Positions 1 through 5,401 of a stretch of DNA of 5,401 nucleotides are shown here, one piece after another. Every line of letters begins with the position of its first letter. Within the stretch, counting starts at the first letter, position 1. A program made the position numbers and the translations under genes. The notes beneath the pieces are model-generated. The model had not been told where the DNA came from. It ran no database searches and saw nothing but the letters and a program-made list of their open reading frames with translations. The stretch comes from Streptomyces roseochromogenus subsp. oscitans DS 12.976. Lineage in GTDB: Bacteria > Actinomycetota > Actinomycetes > Streptomycetales > Streptomycetaceae. The stretch covers positions 5,931,068 to 5,936,468 of the forward strand of contig NZ_CM002285.1 in assembly GCF_000497445.1 (NCBI RefSeq), in the 5' to 3' direction.

Positions 1-26
1 GTTCTGGAGATCTTTCTCAAAGCAAT

Positions 27-50
27 GGGAACGCACTTTCCCCGAAGGGA
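27..50 (-). terminator. Possible weak terminator after the operon
   Basis: The 65 bases after the DUF58 stop contain no gene. Read on the minus strand they hold two small hairpins that share bases. One is TCCC-TTCG-GGGA (50-39), a 4-bp stem on a stable UUCG-type loop. The other is GGGAA-AGTGCG-TTCCC (42-27). A still smaller CTTT-GAG-AAAG follows. No clean U-tract comes after them, so this is not a textbook intrinsic terminator; it could be a processing or 3'-end stabilising structure, or chance. Confidence 0.3.
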
Positions 51-65
51 GCGAGCCGGAGCGGA

Positions 66-1376
66 TCAGAGCCGGCCCGCCGCCTTCAGAGCCAGATACG
101 CGTCGGCCAGCGTCGGCGCCAGATCCTCCGGCGTCGCGTCCACAACCGTCACCCCATGCCGACGCAGCTGCTCTGCCGTGCGCTGACGCTCGCTCTGTGC
201 CTGAGCCGCTGCCGCGGCCTCGTACACCGCCTCCGCGTCTCCCCGAGCCTCGGCCATGCGCGCAATGTGCGGGTCGGCCACCGAGGCGACCAGAAGAGTG
301 TGTCGTTGAGTGAGCTGCGGAAGCACAGGGAGCAGACCCTGCTCAACGGGGGCGGCGTCGAGTGTCGTGAGCAGCACGATCAGGGAGCGGCGGGGTGCCG
401 TACGCAGAGCGGCCGCGGTGAGCCCGTGGGCGTCGGTCTCGACCAGTTCCGGTTCCAGCGGGGCCATCGCGTTCACGAGGCCTGGCAGTACGTCTCCTGC
501 CGAGCGGCCCTGGACCAGGGCGCGTACCCGACGGTCGTACGCCAGGAGCGCTACCCGGTCGCCGGCCCGGGAAGCGAGTGCGGCCAGGAGGAGCGCCGCG
601 TCCATGGAGGCGTCGAGGCGGGGTGCGTCGCCCACGCGGCCGGCGGAGGTGCGGCCGGTATCAAGGACGAGCAGGATGTGACGGTCGCGTTCCGGGCGCC
701 AGGTGCGGACGGCCACGGCCGACTGGCGGGCGGTGGCCCGCCAGTCGATCGAGCGGGTGTCGTCGCCGGGGACGTACTCGCGCAGGCTGTCGAACTCTGT
801 TCCCTCACCGCGTGTGAGCACGCTGGTGCGTCCGTCGAGTTCACGCAATCGGGCGAGTTTCGACGGGAGATGCTTTCGGCTGGTGAACGGGGGCAGAACC
901 CGTACTGACCAGGGCAGCTTGTGGGCGCCCTGACGGGAGAACAAACCGAGGGGGCCGTAGGAGCGGATCGTCACGCGGTCGGCCTGGCGATCGCCGCGAC
1001 GGATGGGGCGCAGCCTGGTCGTCACGCGTCTGCGTTCGCCCGGAGGCACGGTCAGACGGTGGCGGGAGGCCTCGATCTCGGTGCCTGGCAGCCAGCTGCT
1101 GGGCGGCCAGGCATCCCGCAGCTGTGCCCGCAGGGGCCGGCGGGACGGGTTGGTGATCATGAGGGTGACGTCGGCGGTTTCGCCGAGACGGGTGGCGGTG
1201 TCGCCGGACCGGGACAGCACGAGCCGTCGTACCGGCGCGGCGAGTGCGTAGTCGCAGGCGCAAGCGAGGGCCAGGGGGCCGTTGACCGCGAGGATGCCTG
1301 TCCAGCCGGGTTCCAGGATGCCGACGGGGATCGAACCGAGGGCCGCGAGGAGGGCGGCGCGTCCGGTGAGCGCCAT
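66..1376 (-). CDS. DUF58 domain membrane-anchored vWA-like protein, partner of the adjacent MoxR ATPase
   Basis: The product is 436 residues, a normal full length for actinobacterial DUF58 proteins. Residues 6-48 form two hydrophobic stretches, read as a membrane hairpin, followed by arginines that keep the rest cytosolic. Residues about 50-165 look like a beta-sandwich. The DUF58 signature lies at 190-217: GEGTEFDSLREYVPGDD and then RSIDWRATAR. A von Willebrand A-like fold follows, with strand RHILLVLDT at 232-240 and a later strand LIVLLTTLD at 332-340. The metal-site motif DxSxS is altered to DTGRT (239-243), so metal binding is doubtful. The family normally works with MoxR ATPases; the client here is unknown. 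The ATG overlaps the MoxR stop by one base (TGATG) and has no Shine-Dalgarno, which implies translation by reinitiation after moxR. It is the last gene of the operon. The family call is secure; the cellular role is inferred. Confidence 0.95.
   Translation of the reverse strand: MALTGRAALLAALGSIPVGILEPGWTGILAVNGPLALACACDYALAAPVRRLVLSRSGDTATRLGETADVTLMITNPSRRPLRAQLRDAWPPSSWLPGTEIEASRHRLTVPPGERRRVTTRLRPIRRGDRQADRVTIRSYGPLGLFSRQGAHKLPWSVRVLPPFTSRKHLPSKLARLRELDGRTSVLTRGEGTEFDSLREYVPGDDTRSIDWRATARQSAVAVRTWRPERDRHILLVLDTGRTSAGRVGDAPRLDASMDAALLLAALASRAGDRVALLAYDRRVRALVQGRSAGDVLPGLVNAMAPLEPELVETDAHGLTAAALRTAPRRSLIVLLTTLDAAPVEQGLLPVLPQLTQRHTLLVASVADPHIARMAEARGDAEAVYEAAAAAQAQSERQRTAEQLRRHGVTVVDATPEDLAPTLADAYLALKAAGRL
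720..747 (-). repeat. Perfect 12-bp inverted repeat inside the DUF58 gene
   Basis: On the coding strand, CGACTGGCGGGC is followed by the loop CACC and the exact reverse complement GCCCGCCAGTCG. It spans the last base of the Ile210 codon to the Ser219 codon, so it lies exactly on the conserved DWRATARQ part of the DUF58 signature. All twelve pairs are Watson-Crick and most are G-C, so the transcript should form a very stable hairpin. Whether this is selected or a by-product of the codons is unknown. Confidence 0.85.
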
Positions 1377-2368
1377 CAGCGGGGGACCGGGACGTGGGCG
1401 AGGATGGCGTTGATGACGGAGTCTGCCGTCACGCCTTCCATCTCCGCCTCGGGGCGCAGCTGGATCCGGTGTCGCAGGGTGGGCAGGGCGAGAGCCTTCA
1501 CGTCGTCGGGGATGACGTAGTCGCGGCCCGTCAGCCAGGCCCAGGCACGGGCGGTGGCCAGGAGCGCGGTGGCACCGCGCGGGGAGACGCCGAGGGTGAG
1601 GGAGGGCGACTCGCGGGTCGCGCGGCAGATGTCCACGACGTAGGCCGTGATCTCGGGGGACACGGCGGTCTTGGCGACGGCGGCACGGGCCGCGTCCAGG
1701 TCGGCGGCGCCCGCGACGGGGCGTACGCCGGCGGCGTGCAGGTCGCGTGGGTTGAAGCCCGAGGCATGGCGGGTCAGGACGTCGATCTCGTCCTGCCGGG
1801 AGGGCAGAGGGATCGTCAGTTTGAGCAGGAAGCGGTCCAGTTGGGCTTCGGGGAGGGGGTAGGTGCCCTCGTACTCGACCGGGTTCTGGGTCGCGGCGAC
1901 CAGGAACGGCTCGGGCAGCGGGCGCGGTGTGCCGTCGACCGTGACCTGGCGTTCCTCCATGGCTTCGAGGAGGGCGGACTGGGTCTTGGGCGGGGTCCGG
2001 TTGATCTCGTCCGCGAGGACCAGGTTGGTGAAGACCGGGCCGGGCTGGAAGGAGAACTCGGCGGTACGGGTGTCGTAGACGAGGGAGCCGGTGACATCGC
2101 TCGGCATCAGGTCCGGGGTGAACTGGACGCGTTTGGTGTCGAGTTCGAGTGCGGATGCCAGGGTGCGGACGAGCAACGTTTTGGCGACTCCGGGGACTCC
2201 TTCTAGTAGTACGTGTCCGCGGCAGAGGAGAGCGACGACGAGGCCGGTCACGGCGGGGTCCTGGCCGACCACGGCTTTGGCGATCTCGGCGCGCAGGGCT
2301 TCCAGGGAGGCACGGGCGGCGCCCGCGTCCCCGGCGGTCCCGGCGTTGTCAGTGGTCGGGTCCATCAT
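1376..2368 (-). CDS. moxR: MoxR-family AAA+ ATPase
   Basis: This is a 330-residue cytosolic ATPase with the complete MoxR layout. Walker A is GVPGVAKT at 57-64, with the alanine before the lysine typical of MoxR. Walker B is LVLADEIN at 116-123 (D120, E121). Sensor 1 is ATQNP at 159-163, the PLPEAQLDRF block is at 171-180 with a candidate arginine finger R179, and the sensor 2 region is GVSPRG at 260-265. MoxR proteins hydrolyse ATP in ring oligomers and remodel or activate vWA-type partners; the DUF58 gene directly downstream is the obvious partner. The gene starts ATGATG, giving two possible starts. The first (2368) has GAGAGG 10 bases upstream and a 4-base ATGA overlap with the DUF4350 stop, so I prefer it; the second would begin at 2365. 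The stop overlaps the DUF58 start. Codon use around Walker A is atypical. The symbol is a family name, and genomes often carry several paralogues. Confidence 0.96.
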   Translation of the reverse strand: MMDPTTDNAGTAGDAGAARASLEALRAEIAKAVVGQDPAVTGLVVALLCRGHVLLEGVPGVAKTLLVRTLASALELDTKRVQFTPDLMPSDVTGSLVYDTRTAEFSFQPGPVFTNLVLADEINRTPPKTQSALLEAMEERQVTVDGTPRPLPEPFLVAATQNPVEYEGTYPLPEAQLDRFLLKLTIPLPSRQDEIDVLTRHASGFNPRDLHAAGVRPVAGAADLDAARAAVAKTAVSPEITAYVVDICRATRESPSLTLGVSPRGATALLATARAWAWLTGRDYVIPDDVKALALPTLRHRIQLRPEAEMEGVTADSVINAILAHVPVPR

Positions 2369-3561
2369 GGACGGCGTACCTCTCTTTCGAGGGCGTCGAG
2401 TTGGTCGGTCAGTGTGATGAGGGCCGCGTCGTCGCCGGGCGGCGGTCCGAAGAGAAGGGAGTGCAGGGCCTGTCCATCCTGCGAGAGGTGGGCGGACAGG
2501 GCGGGAAGCAGGGTCTCGGGCGTGTGCGCCTGGGTGACGGGGATGCCGACGAGAGGGGCGAGCCGGGTGCGGGTGGTGGAGCGAAGAGCGGCGGCCGCGC
2601 GGTCGCGGGCGTCGGCCTTGCGGTAGAGGCGGGCGCGGCCTTCGGTGGTCTCGGAGGCGCGGATTGCAACGGGGAGTTTTTCGGGCACGAGGGGGCCGAA
2701 GCGGCGTGCCCGCCAGACGGCGGTCAGCGCCGCTGCGATGAACAGCTGCAGGGTGCCCCAGAGCCAGCCCGAGGGAAGCAGGTCGAGGAAGTTCTTCCGG
2801 TCGCCGGTGTCGGTGACCGAGGTGTCGGAGAGCGAGGGGAGGTACCAGACCAGATGGGGGCGGGAGCCGAGGAGTTGGAGGGCGAGCGAGGCGTTGCCCT
2901 GTTTGTCGAGCCGGTCGTTGAAGAGGATGTCGGGCGCGCCGAGCACGACGGTGTCACCGTCCCCGGATGTCTCGGGGATGCGCAGCAGGGTGGCGAGCCG
3001 CTCGCTGGGGTAGCAGGAGTCGGCGTCGAGGCGGGTGGTGGTGTATCGGACGCCACCGGTGTCGGCACTGCCCGCGCGCCGGGCTTCGGGCAGGGTGCAG
3101 GCGGGGGCGAGTGTGCTGCCGGCGCTGGTGGCGGGGTCCGCTGTGACTCCGGGGGCGAGACGCTCGACGGACGGGCTGCCAGCCGCGATGAGGACGGTGC
3201 GCCCACCGGAGGCCGCGGTGGCCTGGTGCAACTGGGTCTGTTGACGGCCGGTCAGCAGGTCGGGTACGGCGACGAGGAGGGTGGTGTCCGGCCCGGCGGC
3301 GGCGCGTGCCTCGCTCAGCGTGGTGACGACGCGCGTGGAGACGCCCCGGTCGGCGAGGAGTTGGGCGACGGCTCGGCTGCCGTAGGGGTCGGCGGAGCGT
3401 GGGTCCAGTTCGCCGTGCCGGGCGGTGGAGCGTACGGCGGCCATGGCGACGGCGCCCGCCAGGATCAGTACGACGGCGAGTGCGATGCCCCGGGCACGGG
3501 TCCACACCTGGCGGACGGTGGGCGTGGTGGAGGTTGCCGGCAGCGTGGCCTCGGCGGTCAC
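2365..3561 (-). CDS. DUF4350 domain bitopic membrane protein
   Basis: The product is 398 residues from a GTG start at 3561. That start overlaps the upstream stop as GTGA and has AGGGGG seven bases before it. The frame stays open upstream to 3993, but that stretch is arginine/proline-rich and lies over the DUF4129 gene, so it is not coding. Layout: a basic N-terminus, membrane helix at about 25-43, a 220-residue domain at 44-263, a second helix at about 264-283, then a cytosolic tail of about 115 residues starting WRARRFG. Basic flanks predict both ends inside and the middle domain outside. That domain begins DPYGSRAVAQLLADRGV (58-74) and has the alternating strands of the Rossmann/glutamine-amidotransferase-like DUF4350 family. 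It has two cysteines, C155 and C183, that could form a disulfide. No catalytic site is recognisable. Its place between DUF4129 and MoxR suggests a subunit or sensor of the MoxR complex. The family call is good; the function is unknown. Confidence 0.9.
   Translation of the reverse strand: MTAEATLPATSTTPTVRQVWTRARGIALAVVLILAGAVAMAAVRSTARHGELDPRSADPYGSRAVAQLLADRGVSTRVVTTLSEARAAAGPDTTLLVAVPDLLTGRQQTQLHQATAASGGRTVLIAAGSPSVERLAPGVTADPATSAGSTLAPACTLPEARRAGSADTGGVRYTTTRLDADSCYPSERLATLLRIPETSGDGDTVVLGAPDILFNDRLDKQGNASLALQLLGSRPHLVWYLPSLSDTSVTDTGDRKNFLDLLPSGWLWGTLQLFIAAALTAVWRARRFGPLVPEKLPVAIRASETTEGRARLYRKADARDRAAAALRSTTRTRLAPLVGIPVTQAHTPETLLPALSAHLSQDGQALHSLLFGPPPGDDAALITLTDQLDALEREVRRP
2379..2384 (-). 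promoter_or_regulatory. Shine-Dalgarno for moxR
   Basis: GAGAGG lies 10 bases before the first ATG of the ATGATG pair and 13 before the second. The spacing favours the first ATG. The site sits inside the last codons of the DUF4350 gene. Confidence 0.55.
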
Positions 3562-4337
3562 TGGGCGGCCCCCTGGCGGGTGTTGTGGGCCGTGCTGGTG
3601 GCGCTGTGGGCGAGGGCGGGCCTGGTGCGTTCCAGGTCGCGGTCGAGTTCGGCGATGCGGTGGTACGACTCGTCGGTCGCCCTGCGTCCGCCGTATGTCA
3701 CGTCGTCGAACTCGCGGGCCGCGGCGCGCAGTCGGTTGGTGTGTGCGGGCAGGGCCCGGCCGGCCTCGGCGGCCGCCTCGTCGGCGGTGCGGCCCGGGCG
3801 GTGGTCGAGCAGGGTGCGCTCCTCCAGGGAGCGGACGATGGCCCGCATGCGTTCCTGTACGGCTTGGGTCCAGTGGCCCTGGACGGCGTGTGCCTCGGCG
3901 GCCGCGCGGTGTTCCGCAGCGCTGCGGGGGCGGTCGCCGAACAGGGAGGCGGTGGAGGTGGGTTGCCGGCGCGGGGTGCCCAGGCGCCACCACAGGGCGG
4001 CGAGGACGGCGACGACGAACAGGACCACGACGATCAGGCCGACCGTGCCGCCGGGGGTCGCCGAGGCTGCCGAGTTGAGCAGCCGGTCGAGCCAGTCCCA
4101 GAACGCCTTCAGTGCGCGCTGGAACAGCCCGGGGTCGTTCTCGTGGTACATCCGCTTGGACAGCTCGCGGCGAGCCGCCTCCCGCGCAGGACCACGCGGG
4201 GTCGTCACGGGCGGCTCGTCTCCCGAGCCGCCGGTTGCGCGGGCGGCTGTGTCCGCCGCGCGCAGTAGGCCTCGTACGACCGTGCCGCCGGCGCCCGACG
4301 GAGCCGCCGCCGTGAGCACTCCCCCCGTGAGACTCAC
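3558..4337 (-). CDS. DUF4129 domain single-pass membrane protein
   Basis: I call 259 residues from the GTG at 4337, which sits 4 bases after the upstream stop with GGGGAG eight bases before it. A GTG at 4391 would add 18 residues and overlap the upstream gene by 50 bases, but it has no Shine-Dalgarno; a GTG at 4319 is also possible. Layout: a poorly conserved-looking Gly/Ala/Pro start (1-45), a block VTTPRGPAREAARRELSK (44-61) then MYHENDP (63-69), an amphipathic Trp-rich stretch (73-88), one membrane helix at about 98-118, then WWRLGTPRR. The tail at about 138-236 is the DUF4129 domain, alpha-helical, with EAHAVQGHWTQAVQERMRAIVR (148-169, split here only for reading) and FDDVTYGGR at 210-218. 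Basic residues after the helix put the DUF4129 domain in the cytosol and the N-terminus outside. The same domain ends many transglutaminase-like membrane proteins in MoxR-DUF58 clusters. The stop overlaps the DUF4350 start. Function is unknown. Confidence 0.9.
   Translation of the reverse strand: MSLTGGVLTAAAPSGAGGTVVRGLLRAADTAARATGGSGDEPPVTTPRGPAREAARRELSKRMYHENDPGLFQRALKAFWDWLDRLLNSAASATPGGTVGLIVVVLFVVAVLAALWWRLGTPRRQPTSTASLFGDRPRSAAEHRAAAEAHAVQGHWTQAVQERMRAIVRSLEERTLLDHRPGRTADEAAAEAGRALPAHTNRLRAAAREFDDVTYGGRRATDESYHRIAELDRDLERTRPALAHSATSTAHNTRQGAAQ
3569..3574 (-). promoter_or_regulatory. Shine-Dalgarno for the DUF4350 gene
   Basis: AGGGGG lies seven bases before the GTG at 3561, inside the last codons of the DUF4129 gene. 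With the GTGA stop/start overlap, it fixes the start of the DUF4350 protein and rules against the 144-codon open extension upstream. Confidence 0.7.
4171..4232 (-). repeat. Three copies of a 9-mer as competing inverted repeats in the DUF4129 gene
   Basis: On the coding strand GGCGGCTCG occurs at 4232-4224 and again at 4179-4171, and its reverse complement CGAGCCGCC occurs at 4218-4210. The middle copy can pair with the first (5-base loop) or the last (30-base loop, which itself contains a CCCGCG/CGCGGG pair). The two pairings exclude each other. The elements begin about 105 bases into the gene, over the codons for the Gly-rich linker and the start of the PREAARREL-like block. Confidence 0.6.
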
Positions 4338-4341
4338 CTCG

Positions 4342-5401
4342 TCAGCTCCCCGGGACGGGACCGGGGGCGCCGGTGCCGGCGTGCTGGACACCGGCGGCGC
4401 GGGCCAGTTCGAGGTCGAGGGCCTCGCGGCGGATGCGCTGGTCGATGTAGAGGAGCACGGTGACGCCCGCGCTGATCGGCAGGGTGAGCGCGGTGCCGAT
4501 CAGGGCGCCGAGTCCCTGGATGATCAGGGACGCCCAGCCGATGTGCCCGCCGCCGGTGCCGAGCAGGTTGTCCATGCCGTCGCCGCTCACTGCGGCCCCG
4601 ATAGCGGTGAAGGGGATGCTGATGAGCGCCTGGACGATCCTGACGATGAGCCCGGTGAGCAGCAGGATTCCGAAAGTGCGCCACCAGGAGCCCCGCACCA
4701 GCTTCGCGGAGCGGCTCATGGCCTTGACGATGCTCTGCCGTTCCAGCATCAGGGCGGGCGTCGACAGGCAGAAGCGGATCACCAGCCACGCCGAGACGAC
4801 GATGCCGGCGAGGATGCCCAGGGCCAGCAGGCCCGCCTCCGCGGCGTCGCTGCCGCCGGCGAGCATGACGAGAATGCCGGGCAGCGTCCCGGCGAACATC
4901 ACGCCGACGACGATCAGGCCCAGCAGGATGAGCAGCCCGAACAGCTTCGGGAGCTGCGGGCGGGCGTCTCGCCAGGCCTCGCCGATGCTGACCGGCCTGC
5001 CGAGAACGGCACGGCTGGTGATGGTCGTGAGCAGAGCGGTCGCGATGACCACGGCGACACCGGAGATCAGGCTGACGATACCGGTGCCGATCATGACGTC
5101 GCGCAGGGCGCGGAACAAGTCGTCGGGGTTGGCGTCGGGGCTGTTGACCCGCATCTGGCCGAGGACGTCGTTGAGGACGAAGCCCTGTACGAGGACGAGG
5201 CTGGTCGCCGAGAACAGGGCGACGGTCAGCGAGATGCCGAGCACCGTGCGCCAGTGGGTACGCATGGTGGAGACGGCGCCGTCGAGGATCTCGCCGACGC
5301 CGAGCGGGCGCAGCGGGATGACACCGGGCTTGGCCGCGGGCGGGGGACCGCCCCAGCCGCCGCCCCAGGCTCCGTAGCCGCCGGGGGTGCCGTAACCGCC
5401 G
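4342..5401 (-). CDS. Glycerophosphodiester phosphodiesterase membrane-domain-like integral membrane protein (5' end beyond window)
   Basis: The frame is open to the right edge, so the start is missing; 352 residues are visible. An ATG at 5265 is an internal methionine: the coding sequence before it reads on smoothly as KPGVIPLRPLGVGEILDGAV, a conserved entry to the first helix in this family. Visible residues 1-22 are a Gly/Tyr/Trp/Pro-rich cytosolic tail (GGYGTPGGYGAWGGG). Six hydrophobic segments follow, at about 52-72, 104-125, 152-180, 190-213, 243-264 and 288-320. The end is a charged tail with LYIDQRIRREALDLELARAAG just after the last helix. The resemblance is to the membrane domain found beside some glycerophosphodiester phosphodiesterases; no catalytic domain is seen here, so phosphodiesterase activity should not be assumed. 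It is upstream of the MoxR-related genes and probably supplies a membrane platform or transports something; that is inference. Confidence 0.87.
   Translation of the reverse strand, partial: GGYGTPGGYGAWGGGWGGPPPAAKPGVIPLRPLGVGEILDGAVSTMRTHWRTVLGISLTVALFSATSLVLVQGFVLNDVLGQMRVNSPDANPDDLFRALRDVMIGTGIVSLISGVAVVIATALLTTITSRAVLGRPVSIGEAWRDARPQLPKLFGLLILLGLIVVGVMFAGTLPGILVMLAGGSDAAEAGLLALGILAGIVVSAWLVIRFCLSTPALMLERQSIVKAMSRSAKLVRGSWWRTFGILLLTGLIVRIVQALISIPFTAIGAAVSGDGMDNLLGTGGGHIGWASLIIQGLGALIGTALTLPISAGVTVLLYIDQRIRREALDLELARAAGVQHAGTGAPGPVPGS
4346..4351 (-). promoter_or_regulatory. Shine-Dalgarno for the DUF4129 gene
   Basis: GGGGAG lies within the last codons of the upstream membrane-protein gene, eight bases before the GTG at 4337. 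The competing GTG at 4391 has only C/G-rich sequence before it with no purine tract, so this site decides the start. Confidence 0.65.

Noticed and set aside
25..183. Small plus-strand frame beginning with ATG at 25
   Set aside because: There is no Shine-Dalgarno, and nearly all of it is antisense to the DUF58 3' end.
156..908. Long plus-strand open frame opposite DUF58
   Set aside because: It lies antisense to a clear conserved gene, has no family-like motifs or convincing start site, and is the usual mirror frame of high-GC coding DNA.
3562..3993. 144-codon in-frame extension upstream of the DUF4350 start
   Set aside because: It is arginine/proline-rich, overlaps the DUF4129 gene throughout, and the GTG at 3561 has a good Shine-Dalgarno and a GTGA overlap. 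It is a high-GC open-frame artefact.
3399..4268. Plus-strand open frame opposite the DUF4129/DUF4350 genes
   Set aside because: It crosses two real gene boundaries and is of Gly/Arg/Val-rich mirror composition; it is a shadow frame.
4327..4337. GTGAG-A-CTCAC palindrome over the DUF4129 start codon
   Set aside because: It is too short, with a one-base centre and no second copy; it is inside an operon where an operator is unlikely. Probably chance.
4338..4391. Longer DUF4129 start at the GTG at 4391
   Set aside because: There is no Shine-Dalgarno before it and it would overlap the upstream gene by 50 bases; the GTG at 4337 has both a suitable site and normal spacing. It is not fully excluded.
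5265..5265. ATG at 5265 as the start of the membrane protein
   Set aside because: The frame is open to the window edge and the upstream residues (PLRPLGVGEILDGAV) read as conserved protein, so this is an internal methionine.
4460..5377. Plus-strand open frame opposite the six-helix membrane protein
   Set aside because: It is antisense to a conserved membrane protein, rich in Ser/Arg/Pro/Thr, with no domain visible.

Overview
This window is high-GC DNA with strong G/C preference at third codon positions. It uses GTG as well as ATG starts and has no in-frame TTA codon in the genes called. With the protein content, this points to an actinomycete, most likely Streptomyces or a close relative. 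I recognise that from family knowledge; no search was run.

All genes lie on the minus strand and read from the right edge to the left. In transcription order they are: (1) the C-terminal part of a six-helix membrane protein of the glycerophosphodiester-phosphodiesterase membrane-domain type, cut by the right edge (5401-4342); (2) a DUF4129 protein (4337-3558); (3) a DUF4350 protein (3561-2365); (4) a MoxR-family AAA+ ATPase (2368-1376); (5) a DUF58 protein (1376-66). The last three junctions overlap by 1-4 bases and the first has a 4-base gap, so this is one tight, translationally coupled operon. Its promoter must lie beyond the right edge. The 65 bases after the last stop hold no gene, only small hairpins that may be a weak terminator.

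How the genes probably work together: MoxR ATPases usually act as chaperone-like partners of von Willebrand A-like proteins, and DUF58 is such a partner. Here DUF58, DUF4129 and DUF4350 are all membrane-anchored, with domains predicted to face the cytosolic ATPase. DUF4350 also places a large Rossmann-like domain outside the membrane. The likely picture is a membrane-bound MoxR complex acting on an envelope or secreted client. From memory, the same gene order occurs around moxR2 in Mycobacterium tuberculosis (about Rv3689-Rv3693). The module is therefore conserved in actinobacteria but functionally poorly described; it is not a new mobile or defence island.

The less expected signals are inside the genes: a perfect 12-bp hairpin in the DUF58 signature motif, competing 9-bp inverted repeats near the start of the DUF4129 gene, and a cluster of A-ending codons with an internal Shine-Dalgarno-like sequence at the MoxR Walker A motif. 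I see no RNA genes, insertion sequences, CRISPR arrays or origins.
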